64,000 bases of DNA from DASSUW01 sp963830725 (GCA_963830725.1 CAWHNO010000010.1:62001-126000); one strand, 5' to 3'; counted from the stretch's first letter, positions 41,177 to 51,765 are shown. The notes: generated from the letters alone by a model not told the origin. Made by a program: numbers and translations.

Positions 41177-43349
41177 ATGACGCGCCGCCGGGTCACGTTC
41201 TCGCGCAACCTGACGCTATCGCTCTCGCGCACGTGCCGGTGCCACTGCAAGTACTGCGCGTTCGCGACCCATCAGGCGCACCTGCACGAGCCCGAGGAGG
41301 TCGAGCGGCTGCTCGACCGCGCGGCGCGCCGCCGCGTGAAGGAGCTTCTGGTGCTGACCGGCGAGGCGCCCGACCACCACCCGGGCGTGCGCGAGCGGCT
41401 GAGCGGGCTCGGCTTCGCGGACTTCACCGCCTACGTCGTGTGGGCGTGCGAGCGGGCGCTCGAGCGCGGACTGCTCCCGCACACCAACCTCGGGGTCCTG
41501 AGCCGCGAGGAGCTCGCGCGCCTGCGCGAGGTGACGGCCTCGCAGGGCCTGATGCTGGAGTCGGTCAACCCCGACCTCGTCGCGCACCAGGGCTCGCCGA
41601 CCAAGCACCCGGCGGAGCGGCTGGCCACGATCGCCGCCGCTCAGGAGCTGCGGATCCCGTTCACGAGCGGGATCCTGGTCGGCATCGGCGAGTCCGAGGA
41701 GGATCGGATGGCGGCGCTCGAAGCCCTGGCGGGCTTCGAGCACTTGCAGGAGGTGATCCTGCAGAACTTCGTGCCGCACCGGCGCTACTACGGCGAGGAG
41801 CCGGCCGACATCGCCGCCGAGGTCGGCCGAGGCGTTCTGGCGCACCGGCCTGCACGACGGACCGGTCCACGGCGCGCCGGCGTGGGCGACGCCGGTCGGC
41901 ATCGACGATCTCAAGCGCCTGATCGCCGAGACGCGGCGGCTGATGCCGGGCGTCGGCATCCAGGTGCCGCCGAACCTGTCCGACTGGTGGCCGGACCTGG
42001 TCGCCGCCGGCGCCACCGACCTCGGGGGCCTGTCCGCCAACGGCGACCACATCTCGCCCGAGCACCCGTTCCCGTCGCCCGCGCAGGTGCGCAAGCGGCT
42101 GGCCGAGGACGGCGTTGCGCTCGCCGAGCGGCTGTGCGTGTACGGGCGCTTCATCGATCCCGAGTGGATCGCGCCGCGCGTGCTCGAGGTCATCCGCGAC
42201 CGCTACCGCGCGTTCATTCCGCGCCGCAGCGCCGGCGCCACGGCGCCCGGCACGATCGAGCGCGCCCGTGACGGCGAGCGGCTCAGCCCCGGCGAGCTGG
42301 CGGCGCTGTTCGCCGAGAGCCGGCCGGAGGCGATCGAGGACATGCGCCAGGCCGCCGACGAGCTGCGCGCGGAGCTCGCCGGCGAGACCGTCACGTTCGT
42401 CGTGAACCGCAACATCAACGTCTCGAATGTCTGCATCGTCGGCTGCGCGTTCTGCGGCTTCGGCGTCGGCCGCCGCTCGCCCGACGCCTACGAGCACGAC
42501 CGCGAGGAGTTCGTCCGCCGCGTCCACGACGCCGTCGCGTTCGGCGCCACCGAGATCTGCATGCAGTCCGGCATCCACCCGGACTGGGGGGTCGAGGACT
42601 ACCTCGGCTGGCTGCGGCTGGCCAAGGAGGTCGCGCCGCAGATCCATCTCCACGCGTACTCGCCGATGGAGATCGCGCACATGTGCGACGTCGAGCGGCT
42701 GCCGCCGTCCGAGGTCTTCGCGCAGCTGACCGAGGCCGGGCTGGACTCGGTGCCGGGCACGGCCGCCGAGGTGCTGCACGACGGCGTGCGGCAGCGGATC
42801 AGCCCGAACAAGCTGCCGGTGGCGCGCTGGGTGGAGATCATCGAGGCCGCCCACCACGCCGGCCTGCGCTCGACCGTGACCGTCATGTTCGGCCATATCG
42901 AGACGCCCGAGGAGCTGGCCGAGCACATGCGCGTGGTGCGCGCCCTGCAGGAGCGCACCGGCGGCTTCACCGAGTTCGTGCCGCTCTCCTTCATCCCCTT
43001 CCACACCCAGCTCGGCCGCACCCACGGGATCGAGGAGATCAGCCGCGAGGAGAACCTCAAGCACACGGCCGCGTTCCGGCTCGCGCTCGGGCGGACGATC
43101 CCGAACCTGCAGGCGAGCTGGGTGAAGATGGGGCTCGACGCCGCCACCGAGGCGCTGCACTGGGGCGTCAACGATCTCGGCGGCACGCTGATGGAGGAGT
43201 CGATCTCGCGCATGGCGGGCTCCTACCACGGCGTCAAGCTCGACCCCGACGACCTCGTCGGGGCCGCGCACGACGCCGGCCGCCCGGCCGCCGAGCGCAC
43301 CACGCTGTACGGGATCCGGCGCCGCTACGACCTCGCGGCAGCCGCCTGA
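41177..43349 (+). CDS. fbiC: FO synthase, fused CofG/CofH radical-SAM protein (one frameshift)
   Basis: About 723 residues. The CofG half has CxxxCxxC at Cys20/Cys24/Cys27 (CRCHCKYC); the CofH half has CIVGCAFC plus IHLHAYSPMEI and TVMFGHIETPEE. Together they make 7,8-didemethyl-8-hydroxy-5-deazariboflavin from tyrosine and the riboflavin precursor. The frame changes within about 41820-41825 (one extra G) and homology continues as AEAFWRTGLHDGPVHG. Fused CofGH is the usual actinobacterial form. The phosphatase gene follows with overlapping TGATG. The other F420 genes are 3 kb away on the opposite strand. Confidence 0.92.
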
Positions 43350-45013
43350 TGGCCGGCCTCGTCCTCGGGCCCATGAACCGCTGGGCCGGCACCAGCGAGG
43401 CGACCGTGTGGGTGGAGACCGACGCCGCCTGCGAGGTCGAGGTGCGGGCGGGCGGCGCGGTTGCGAGCGAGCGCACCTTCAAGGTCGAGGACCACCACTA
43501 CGCGATCGTGCTCGTGAGCGGGCTGCCCGAGAACGCCGCCACGCCGTACGAGGTGCTGCTCGACGGCGAGCGCGTGTGGCCCGAGGCCGGCAGCCGGTTC
43601 CCGCCCAGCGCCCTGCGCACGCACGCGGCGAGGGGCCAGGCGCGGATCGTCTTCGGGTCGTGCCGCACGGCGTATCCGCACGAGCCGCCGTACACGCTCA
43701 AGCCGGACGAGCACGACTGCGGCCGTGAGGTCGACGCGCTGCGGGCGATCGCGTACCGCATGGCGGGCTCGGATGCCGCCGAGTGGCCGCACACCGTGCT
43801 GCTGCTCGGTGACCAGGTCTACGCCGACGAGGTATCGCCCGACACACGCGAGTTCATCCGCTCGCGGCGCGACACGAGCAAGCCGCCGGGCGAGACGATC
43901 TCGGACTTCGAGGAGTACACGCGCCTGTACCTCGAGGCGTGGAGCGACCCGCCGATCCGCTGGCTGCTCTCCACTGTGCCGTCGGCGATGATCTTCGACG
44001 ATCACGACGTCATCGACGACTGGAACACCTCGATCGACTGGCTGGAGGAGATGCGCGCCACCGACTGGTGGGACCGGCGCGTGGTCGGCGCCTTCATGGC
44101 CTACGCGCTCTACCAGCACTGGGGCAACCTGCCGCCCGACGCGCTCGAGGACGACCCGGTGTTCCGGCGGGTCCGCGACGCGGGCGACGGCGGCGACATC
44201 CTCGCTGAGGCCGCCTTCAAGTGGGATCGCGAGGTGTCCGGCGTCCGCTGGAGCTACTGCCGCGACGTCGGGACCACACGGATCGTGATGATCGACTCCC
44301 GCGCGGGCCGTGTGCTGACGCCCGGGGGGCGCAGCATGGTCGACGCCGACGAGTGGCGCTGGATCACCGAGCACGCCACCGGCGGCTTCGACCACCTCGT
44401 GATCGGAACCTCGCTGCCGCTGATCATGGCGCCCGGGCTGCACTACCTGGAGGCCTGGAACGAGGCTGTCTGCGACGGCGCCTGGGGCGGGCTGGCAGCG
44501 CGCGTGGGGGAGAAGATCCGCCAGGGCGCCGACCTCGAGCACTGGCCCGCGTTCCGCGACTCGTTCGAGGCGGTGTGCGCCCTGCTGCGCGAGGTTGGCG
44601 CCGGCGGGCGCGGCCACGCGCCGGCGAGCATCGTCGTGGTGTCCGGCGACGTGCACCACGCCTACCTGGCCGAGGTCGCCTTCCCGGCCGGCAGCGGCGT
44701 CAGCTCGCACGTCTGGCAGGCCACCTGCTCGCCGTTCCGCAATCCGCTCAGCGACAAGGAGCGGCGAGGCGTGGTGTTCACCTTCAGTCGCGCGGGCAAG
44801 GCGATCGGGCGCGTGCTGGCCCGCCTCGCCGGAGTTCCGCCGCCGCCGGTGCGCTGGCGCTTCCAGGACGGCGACCCGCGGTTCGACAACCAGGTCGGCA
44901 CGCTCGAGATCGACGGGCGCCGCCTGCTGGCGCGGCTCGAGCGCGCCGTGCCCGCCGGTGACGGCCACGAGCGTCCGCAGCTTGAGATTGCCGACGAGCA
45001 CGCGCTCGCCTAA
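43349..45013 (+). CDS. phoD: PhoD-like alkaline phosphatase/phosphodiesterase
   Basis: 554 residues. PhoD superfamily metallophosphatase: an N-terminal Ig-like domain (VLGPMNRWAGTSEATVWVETD), FGSCRTAYPHEPPY, LLLGDQVYADE, IFDDHDVIDDWN and VVSGDVHHAYLAEV. The metal ligands (Asp, Asn/His, His-His) are present. No signal peptide or Tat motif, unlike secreted PhoD, so it is probably cytoplasmic. Coupled to fbiC by overlapping stop and start, though a direct role in F420 metabolism is not established. Confidence 0.85.
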   Translation: MAGLVLGPMNRWAGTSEATVWVETDAACEVEVRAGGAVASERTFKVEDHHYAIVLVSGLPENAATPYEVLLDGERVWPEAGSRFPPSALRTHAARGQARIVFGSCRTAYPHEPPYTLKPDEHDCGREVDALRAIAYRMAGSDAAEWPHTVLLLGDQVYADEVSPDTREFIRSRRDTSKPPGETISDFEEYTRLYLEAWSDPPIRWLLSTVPSAMIFDDHDVIDDWNTSIDWLEEMRATDWWDRRVVGAFMAYALYQHWGNLPPDALEDDPVFRRVRDAGDGGDILAEAAFKWDREVSGVRWSYCRDVGTTRIVMIDSRAGRVLTPGGRSMVDADEWRWITEHATGGFDHLVIGTSLPLIMAPGLHYLEAWNEAVCDGAWGGLAARVGEKIRQGADLEHWPAFRDSFEAVCALLREVGAGGRGHAPASIVVVSGDVHHAYLAEVAFPAGSGVSSHVWQATCSPFRNPLSDKERRGVVFTFSRAGKAIGRVLARLAGVPPPPVRWRFQDGDPRFDNQVGTLEIDGRRLLARLERAVPAGDGHERPQLEIADEHALA

Positions 45014-45054
45014 CGGCGTCTTCGCACTCCCTTAAGACATGCGACGGACGCGGG

Positions 45055-45663
45055 GTGCATGATGATGCGAGCGAACCGTCTGGAGAGGCGACGCACCTCG
45101 TGACCAGTAGAACCGACGCCGACCTGATCAGACAGTCGAGGCAGGATCCGGAGGCCTTCCGTGAGTTCTATGACCGCTACGCGGTCTGGATCAACTCGTG
45201 GTTCAAGCGCCATACCGGGTCCGACGTCTCGAGTCTGGATCTGACCGCGGAGACCTTCGCGCAGGCCTGGCACGCGTCACGCCGGTTCCGGGACCTCGCA
45301 GACGGATCTGGTGCGCCGTGGCTGTTCGGCATCGCCCGCAACCTGCTGCGGCAGTACCACAAGCACAACCGCATCGAGTCCGTCGCTCGCGAGCGTCTGG
45401 GCCTTCAGGCCACGTACGCCGAGTGCGAGGACTACGAGCGCGTCGACGACCGCAGCGAGGCCGGCGCCCTGGCGCCGCTCGTGCGGCGCGCAATGCGCAC
45501 GCTCCCCGCGGACCAGCGTCGGGCGCTCGAGCTGCGGGTCGTGCACCAGCTCCCGTATGACGCGGTCGCCGGCCGCCTGGGATGCTCCCAGAACGCCGCG
45601 CGGCTGCGAGTCTCACGCGCCCTTCGGGCGGTCACCATGCAGATAAGAGGCGCTCAGGTTTGA
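45055..45663 (+). CDS. ECF-type RNA polymerase sigma factor
   Basis: 202 residues. Region 2 FREFYDRYAVWINSWFKRHT with LTAETFAQAWHA and LFGIARNLLRQY; region 4 LPADQRRALELRVVHQLPYDAVAGRLGCSQNAARLRVSRALR. No anti-sigma gene is adjacent, and the next gene is an HxlR regulator 20 bases downstream, so the two may be cotranscribed. Its promoter targets cannot be deduced. Start GTG 45055; the first roughly 20 residues are poorly conserved in the family, so a downstream start is possible. Confidence 0.88.
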   Translation: MHDDASEPSGEATHLVTSRTDADLIRQSRQDPEAFREFYDRYAVWINSWFKRHTGSDVSSLDLTAETFAQAWHASRRFRDLADGSGAPWLFGIARNLLRQYHKHNRIESVARERLGLQATYAECEDYERVDDRSEAGALAPLVRRAMRTLPADQRRALELRVVHQLPYDAVAGRLGCSQNAARLRVSRALRAVTMQIRGAQV

Positions 45664-45683
45664 GCGCGAGGAGAGGGAGTCTG

Positions 45684-46103
45684 ATGGCAGCCCACATGAT
45701 CACCCCGATGCCCGGCGCCCACGAGCGCCGCGTGGCGGAGCGCACTCGCTCCGCGCGACTCATCCGCGACTCGATCTCACTGCTGAGCTCGAAGTGGTCG
45801 GTCGACGTCCTGCTGGCGCTCGGAGACGGCACGCGTCGTTACCACGAGCTGCTGGAGGATCTCCAGCCGATCTCCGAGAAGGTGCTGACCCAGACGCTGC
45901 GCGGCATGGAACGCGACGGCGTGGTGGCGCGCCGCGTCCACGCCGAGGTGCCGCCGCGGGTCGAGTACGCGCTCACGCCGCTCGGCGCCACGATGGCGCC
46001 GCCGCTGAAGGCGCTCGGCTCGTGGTCGCTCGCGCACGGCAAGCGGGTCGAGGAGGCGCGCGACCGGTTCGACGCGCGGCTGGCCGCCAAGCGGGCCGCG
46101 TAG
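45684..46103 (+). CDS. HxlR-family winged-helix transcriptional regulator
   Basis: 139 residues from ATG 45684, with GGAGAGGGA upstream as Shine-Dalgarno. HxlR core: LLSSKWSVDVLLALGDGTRRYHELLEDLQPISEKVLTQTLRGMERDGVVARR, then RVEYALTPLGATMAPPLKALGSW. HxlR regulators respond to electrophiles, redox or aromatic compounds. It lacks the Cys often used for redox sensing. It is convergent with cofE, its stop 7 bases away. Confidence 0.87.
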   Translation: MAAHMITPMPGAHERRVAERTRSARLIRDSISLLSSKWSVDVLLALGDGTRRYHELLEDLQPISEKVLTQTLRGMERDGVVARRVHAEVPPRVEYALTPLGATMAPPLKALGSWSLAHGKRVEEARDRFDARLAAKRAA

Positions 46104-46110
46104 GCCGTCG

Positions 46111-46839
46111 CTAGCGGAAGAGGTCGTCCTCGAGGGCGCGGATCAGGCTCGCCGCGCCCGCGCCGTCGTCGGCGGTCACGTAGCGCTCGAGCCCGCGGAT
46201 GCGGACCGCGGGCTCGCGCGAGTCCTTGCCGCGGACGAGGTCGGCGGCGGCCGCCGCCTCGTCGGCGACGGCGATCACCGTGGCCGCGAGCTCGCGTCCG
46301 CCGGCGTCGTCGCGGCCGCGCCAGTCGTCGGCGACCGTGAGGCCTGCGCAGCCGATCGCCACCTCGCACTGGCCAACTCGCCACGGGCGGCCGAAAGAGT
46401 CGGTGATCACGACGGCGCAGCCGAGCCGGCGCCTGAGCGCGCGGGCCGACGCGTCGGGGTCGGTGGGCAGCAGCACGAGCGTGCCGGGCGCGCCGGCGTT
46501 GGAGGCGTCGACCCCGGCGTTGGCGCACACGAAGCCGTGGCGGGTGCGGCAGATCAGCCGGCCGCGGTCGGCGCGCAGGATCTCGGCCGACTCGTCGAGG
46601 ATGACCTGGACGTGGCGCGGGTCCTTCCCTTGCTCGGCCGCCAGCCGCCGCGCCTCGGGGCCGGGCTCGACGCCGGAGAGCCCGACGAGCCGGCCCTCCG
46701 CCTTGGAGACGATCTTGTGCGCGGCGACGAGCACGTCGGTGGGGCGCAGCTCGCCGGCGGCCTCGAGCAGCGCGCCGAGATCGTCGCCCGGCCGCACCTC
46801 GGGGATGCCCGGCAGGACTTCGACCCGGAGTGGACTCAA
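46111..46839 (-). CDS. cofE: Coenzyme F420-0:L-glutamate ligase, stand-alone
   Basis: 242 residues from TTG 46839, which overlaps the cofC stop (TTGA). CofE features: VLPGIPEVRPGDDL, VLVAAHKIVSKAEGRLV, GFVCANAGVDASN, VLLPTDPDASARALR, VVITDSFGRPWRVGQCEVAIGC. Adds glutamates to F420-0. In many actinobacteria the same domain is fused to a C-terminal nitroreductase (FbiB) that reduces dehydro-F420-0; that domain is absent here. Last gene of the npdG-cofD-cofC-cofE operon. Confidence 0.92.
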   Translation of the reverse strand: MSPLRVEVLPGIPEVRPGDDLGALLEAAGELRPTDVLVAAHKIVSKAEGRLVGLSGVEPGPEARRLAAEQGKDPRHVQVILDESAEILRADRGRLICRTRHGFVCANAGVDASNAGAPGTLVLLPTDPDASARALRRRLGCAVVITDSFGRPWRVGQCEVAIGCAGLTVADDWRGRDDAGGRELAATVIAVADEAAAAADLVRGKDSREPAVRIRGLERYVTADDGAGAASLIRALEDDLFR

Positions 46840-47501
46840 ACCGTAGCGGCAGAGCCGAGCCGCTCGAGCACGGCGCGCGTGCGCGGCGCCACACCGCCGC
46901 GTGTCCCCAGCGCCCGCCGCAGAGCGGCCAGGTCGTCCGCCGTGTCGACGTCGAGGCTCAGCGAGGGCAGCTCGCACACCTTGACCTCGGCACCTGCTGC
47001 CCGCGCCAGGGCGGCGTGCCGTGCGAACGAGCCGGCGCCGAACGAGGGCGGCATCACGGTCGGAGGCTGCAGCAGGAGCGCGTTGGTCCCGCTGCCGTGG
47101 CGGTCGGGCACGATCACGACGTGCGGCGCGCCGGCCGCGCGGCGCAGGAGGCTCGCCAGCTCGCGCGGGTCGAGCGCCGGGCAGTCGCCCGGCACGAGCA
47201 CGACGCGCTCGGCGCCGCGCACGAGCGCGGCGTCGATCCCGCGCGCGGCGGCGGCCGATTGGCCCGCCTCGTCGGGGTCGTGGACGACGAACGCGCCGGC
47301 CTCCTCGGCGGCCCGTGTGGCGAGCGGCTCGGCGGTCACCAGCACGATGTCGTCGATCTCCGCGACGGTGACCAGCGCGCCCAGGACGTCGGCCACCATC
47401 GCGGCGGCCAGCTCCTCGCGCTCGCGCCCGCCGATGGCCTCACCCAGCCGCTGCTTGGCGAGCGAGAACGACTTCACGGGCAGGACCGCCGCGGTGTGCA
47501 C
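46836..47501 (-). CDS. cofC: 2-phospho-L-lactate (or PEP) guanylyltransferase
   Basis: 221 residues. CofC/FbiD nucleotidyltransferase: AAVLPVKSFSLAKQRLGEAI, VVLVPGDCPALDPREL, VIVPDRHGSGTNALLLQPP and PSLSLDVDTADDLAAL. Activates the three-carbon acid to a guanylyl diphosphate for CofD. Whether it uses 2-phospholactate, PEP or 3-phosphoglycerate cannot be read from the sequence. GTG start 47501, with cofD ending at 47511. Confidence 0.9.
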   Translation of the reverse strand: MHTAAVLPVKSFSLAKQRLGEAIGGREREELAAAMVADVLGALVTVAEIDDIVLVTAEPLATRAAEEAGAFVVHDPDEAGQSAAAARGIDAALVRGAERVVLVPGDCPALDPRELASLLRRAAGAPHVVIVPDRHGSGTNALLLQPPTVMPPSFGAGSFARHAALARAAGAEVKVCELPSLSLDVDTADDLAALRRALGTRGGVAPRTRAVLERLGSAATV

Positions 47502-47510
47502 GCGCGAAGC

Positions 47511-48404
47511 CTAACCAGCGAGCGCCGTGGAGAAGGCGAGCACCTCGCGCGCGACGCGCCGCCGCGCCTCCTGGTCGCCCATCTCGACGTCGGTCACCAG
47601 CGTCGGCACGGAGTCCGCGCGCTCGTCGGCGACGAGCCCGTCGAGCAGTCCGGCGTAGTGGGCGGCGATCCCCTCCGAGCTGAGCGGGTGGCCGGCCGAG
47701 GCGAGGAACGCGTGCGTCGGGCCCTTGAGCACCGCTCCGCGCACGAGCGGCGAGACGGCGACGACCGGCGCCCTCGCCTGAGCGGCGGCCTCGCGCGCGA
47801 GCGCGAGGATGGGGCCGATCGAGATCACCGGGTTCGACGGTCCGATCACGATCGTGTCGGCGCGTGCGATGGCGTCGAGCACCTCGGCCGTGGGCCGCGC
47901 GGCCTCGACGCCACGCAGCTCGACGCCCTCGACCGGGCCGGCGGCGCGTTCGCGGATCATGAACTCCTGGAACGGGTGCCACGCGCCTCGGGCCTTGACG
48001 TGGGTACGGACGGGCTCGTCGCACATCGGCAGCACCCGTGCGCCGACGCCGAACGCCCGGCGCGCCTCGTCGATCGCCTCGGTCAGCCGCGCGCCCTCGG
48101 CCAGCCGGCGGGCGCGGCGCAGGCACAGCGCGAGGTCGCGATCGCCGAGGTTGAACCACACGTCGTCCCCGAGCTCGCGCAGGCCGTCCATCACGTGGAA
48201 GGTGTCGCCGGCCAGGCCCCAGCCGCGGTCGTCGATGCGGTCCGCGAGCCAGAAGGTCACGAGATCCGGGTCGGGGGAGACGTGCGCGCCGTAGATCTCG
48301 ACGTCATCGGCCGTGTTGGCGATCACGACGAGCTCGTCGGCCTCGTCGAGCAGGCCGCGGGCGAGCTTGGCCCCGCCGGTCCCGCCCGCCAGCAGGACTA
48401 CCAC
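47511..48404 (-). CDS. cofD: 2-phospho-L-lactate transferase
   Basis: 297 residues from GTG 48404, overlapping the npdG stop by 7 bases. CofD motifs: VVVLLAGGTGGAKLARGL, VIANTADDVEIYGAHVSPDPDLV, WFNLGDRDLALCLRRA and PSNPVISIGPILA. Transfers the phospholactyl (or phosphoenolpyruvyl) group to FO. With fbiC this gives a complete F420 route in the window. Confidence 0.93.
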   Translation of the reverse strand: MVVLLAGGTGGAKLARGLLDEADELVVIANTADDVEIYGAHVSPDPDLVTFWLADRIDDRGWGLAGDTFHVMDGLRELGDDVWFNLGDRDLALCLRRARRLAEGARLTEAIDEARRAFGVGARVLPMCDEPVRTHVKARGAWHPFQEFMIRERAAGPVEGVELRGVEAARPTAEVLDAIARADTIVIGPSNPVISIGPILALAREAAAQARAPVVAVSPLVRGAVLKGPTHAFLASAGHPLSSEGIAAHYAGLLDGLVADERADSVPTLVTDVEMGDQEARRRVAREVLAFSTALAG

Positions 48405-49078
48405 GGCCGGTCGGTCAGGCCGGTGATGCGGATGCCGGCGTGGGTCTTGTAGCGGGCGTTGATGCCGATCAGCAGCGCGGTCAGCGCCTCGGCCGTCCGG
48501 GCCATCTCCAGCCGCCCGGCGTCGACGCAGCGCAGGCCGGGCACGAGCTCGATGTAGGCCGTAGCCCGTGCCTTGTCCTCGCGCCGGTCGCCGCACACGA
48601 GCACGTCCTCGTCGAGCGTCTGGTCGAGGTCCTTCAGCGCGGGGGCGTTGACCGTGTGCAGGGCGGCCACGACCCGGACGCCGGCGGGCACCATCTCGGC
48701 CGCCTGCTGCGCCGCCGAGCCCTGCCAGACGCCGAGCATGCGCGTCGCCTTGCCGGAGACGGCGGCCGCGAGCGGCACGGTGGCGTCCACGAGCAGCTGG
48801 CCCTCGCGCAGGTGGTTCTTGAGGTTGGTGAGGGTCTCGGACTGGTTGCGGAACGGCACGCACAGGAACACGACCTCGCTCGCCTCTGCGGCCGGGCCGT
48901 TGGCGAGGCCGGTGATCGCGGCCGCCGGCGCCTTCTCGCGCACCCGCGCGGCGGCCTCCTCGGCCCGGCCCGGATCGCGCGAGCCGATGACCACCGGCAC
49001 GCCCGCCACGGCGAGCCGCAGCGCGAGGCCGGAGCCCAGCGCTCCGGATCCGCCGATGACGGTCACCTGGTCGGGCAT
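48398..49078 (-). CDS. npdG: F420-dependent NADP reductase
   Basis: 226 residues. Rossmann-fold N-terminus VTVIGGSGALGSGLALRLA, VVIGSRDPGRAEEAA (NADP-specific), VVFLCVPFRNQ, VDATVPLAAA and VVAALHTVNAPALKD. Moves hydride between NADPH and F420, linking the cofactor to the NADP pool. First gene of the F420 operon, divergent from the SDR gene, with 29 bases between starts. Confidence 0.92.
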   Translation of the reverse strand: MPDQVTVIGGSGALGSGLALRLAVAGVPVVIGSRDPGRAEEAAARVREKAPAAAITGLANGPAAEASEVVFLCVPFRNQSETLTNLKNHLREGQLLVDATVPLAAAVSGKATRMLGVWQGSAAQQAAEMVPAGVRVVAALHTVNAPALKDLDQTLDEDVLVCGDRREDKARATAYIELVPGLRCVDAGRLEMARTAEALTALLIGINARYKTHAGIRITGLTDRPW

Positions 49079-49107
49079 CGGCGGGGCAGGCTATACGCTG
49101 CGGCCGC

Positions 49108-49857
49108 ATGCGACTCGAAGGACGGATCGCGCTCGTCACCGGTGGCGCGTCGGGGATCGGCGCGGCGACCGCCCGGCGGCTGGCGGCCGAGGGAGCGCGG
49201 GTGGCGGTGGCGGACCTCGACGAGGCGGGCGCGCGCACGGTCGCGGGCGACATCGACGGGCTGCCCGTGGTCATGGACGTCGCCGACGGGGAGTCGGCGC
49301 GCGCCGGCGTGGCCGTGGCCGAGGACGCGTTCGGGCCGCTCGACGTGCTCGTCAACAACGCCGGCACCGACCGCTTCGCGTTCTTCGTCAACACCGACGA
49401 GGCGCTGTGGGACTTCGTGCTGGGCGTCAACCTGCGCGGCACGATCGCCGTCACGCACGCCGCGCTCGACGGCATGCAGCAGCGGGGCCGGGGGGCGATC
49501 GTCAACGTGGCGTCTGAGGCGGGTCGCGTCGGCTCGCAGGGCTCGGTCGTCTACTCGGCTGCCAAGGCGGGTGTGATCGGCTTCACCCGCGCGGTCGCCC
49601 GCGAGGCCTCGCGCTTCGGCGTGCGCGTCAACGCCGTCGCCCCGGGCCCGATCGACACGCCGCTGCTCAACGCTGCGCCCGAGCAGTACGGCGAGATCGG
49701 CGAGCGCCTCAAGCAGGGCATGATCGCCTCCACCAGCATGCGCCGGATCGGCCGGCCGGAGGAGGTCGCCGCCGCGATCGCCTTCCTGGCGAGCGACGAC
49801 GCCTCCTACGTGACCGGCCAGACCCTGAACGTCTCCGGCGGCCTGTCGATGGCGTGA
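49108..49857 (+). CDS. Short-chain dehydrogenase/reductase
   Basis: 249 residues. Classical SDR: ALVTGGASGIGAATARRLA (cofactor), VLVNNAGTDRF, catalytic Tyr-Lys in YSAAKAGVIGF, APGPIDTPLLN and the terminal GQTLNVSGGLSM. Closest in pattern to the 2-hydroxycyclohexanecarboxyl-CoA dehydrogenase or 3-hydroxyacyl-CoA dehydrogenase-like group. It precedes HMG-CoA lyase by 16 bases, so an acyl-CoA substrate is likely. Confidence 0.88.
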   Translation: MRLEGRIALVTGGASGIGAATARRLAAEGARVAVADLDEAGARTVAGDIDGLPVVMDVADGESARAGVAVAEDAFGPLDVLVNNAGTDRFAFFVNTDEALWDFVLGVNLRGTIAVTHAALDGMQQRGRGAIVNVASEAGRVGSQGSVVYSAAKAGVIGFTRAVAREASRFGVRVNAVAPGPIDTPLLNAAPEQYGEIGERLKQGMIASTSMRRIGRPEEVAAAIAFLASDDASYVTGQTLNVSGGLSMA

Positions 49858-49873
49858 ATCTAAGATCCTGCAG

Positions 49874-50766
49874 GTGAAGGTCGCGATTCGCGAGGTCGGG
49901 CCCCGGGACGGGTTCCAGAACGAGCCCGAGGTCGTGCCGACCGACGAGAAGGTGCGGCTGATCGAGCTGCTGGCCGCCGCCGGGCTCAAGCGGCTCGAGG
50001 TCACGAGCTTCGTGCGCGCCGACGTGATCCCACAGCTGGCCGACGGCGCCGAGGTGCTCGAGCGGATCGACGTTCCCGGCGACGTCTCGCTGTCGGTGCT
50101 GATCCCCAACGAGCGCGGGCTCGACAACGCGCTCGCCCAGCGCGAGCGCTTCCACGAGGTCAACGTGTTCCTGTCGGCCTCCGAGACCCACAACCGCAAG
50201 AACGTCAACCGCTCGATCGAGGAGTCGCTGACCGGCCTGGAGCAGGTGCTCGGGCGGGCGCGCGCCGAGGGGCTGCGCTGCGAGGGCGTCATCTCGGTCG
50301 CGTTCGGATGCCCGTACGAGGGCCACGTCCCGCCCGAGCGCGTGTTCGACATCGCCGGTCGCCTGATCGCCGCGGGCGCGCAGGAGATCGGCTTCGGCGA
50401 CACGACCGGGATGGCGAATCCCGCCCAGGTGCGCGAGTTCTTCCCCGCCGCGCGGGCGGCGCTCGGCGACGCGGTCGAGCTGACCGCCCACTTCCACAAC
50501 ACGCGCGGTCAGGGGCTGGCGAACGTGCTCGCCGCGCTCGACGCGGGCGTGCGCAGCTTCGAGTCGAGCTTCGGCGAGCTGGGCGGCTGCCCGGTGCCGC
50601 GCGGCGCGACCGGCAACATCGCGACCGAGGACCTGGTGTCGATGCTGCACGAGATGGGCGTCGAGACGGGCGTCTCGCTCGAGCGGCTGATCGAGGCGGC
50701 GCGCGCGGCGCAGGAGGTCCTCGGCCGGCCGCTGGGCTCGCACGTGCTCACCGCCGGCCCGGTCCA

Positions 50767-50785
<19 letters not shown>
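49874..50785 (+). CDS. mvaB: Hydroxymethylglutaryl-CoA lyase
   Basis: 303 residues, HMGL-like TIM barrel: VGPRDGFQNE at the N-terminus, EVTSFVRADVIPQLADGAEV, FLSASETHNRKNVNRS, VAFGCPYEGHV, FGDTTGMANP, HFHNTRGQGLAN, and GELGGCPVPRGATGN with catalytic Cys. Cleaves HMG-CoA to acetoacetate and acetyl-CoA in leucine degradation. Its 3' end overlaps the murB start by 19 bases. Confidence 0.93.
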
Positions 50786-51765
<980 letters not shown>

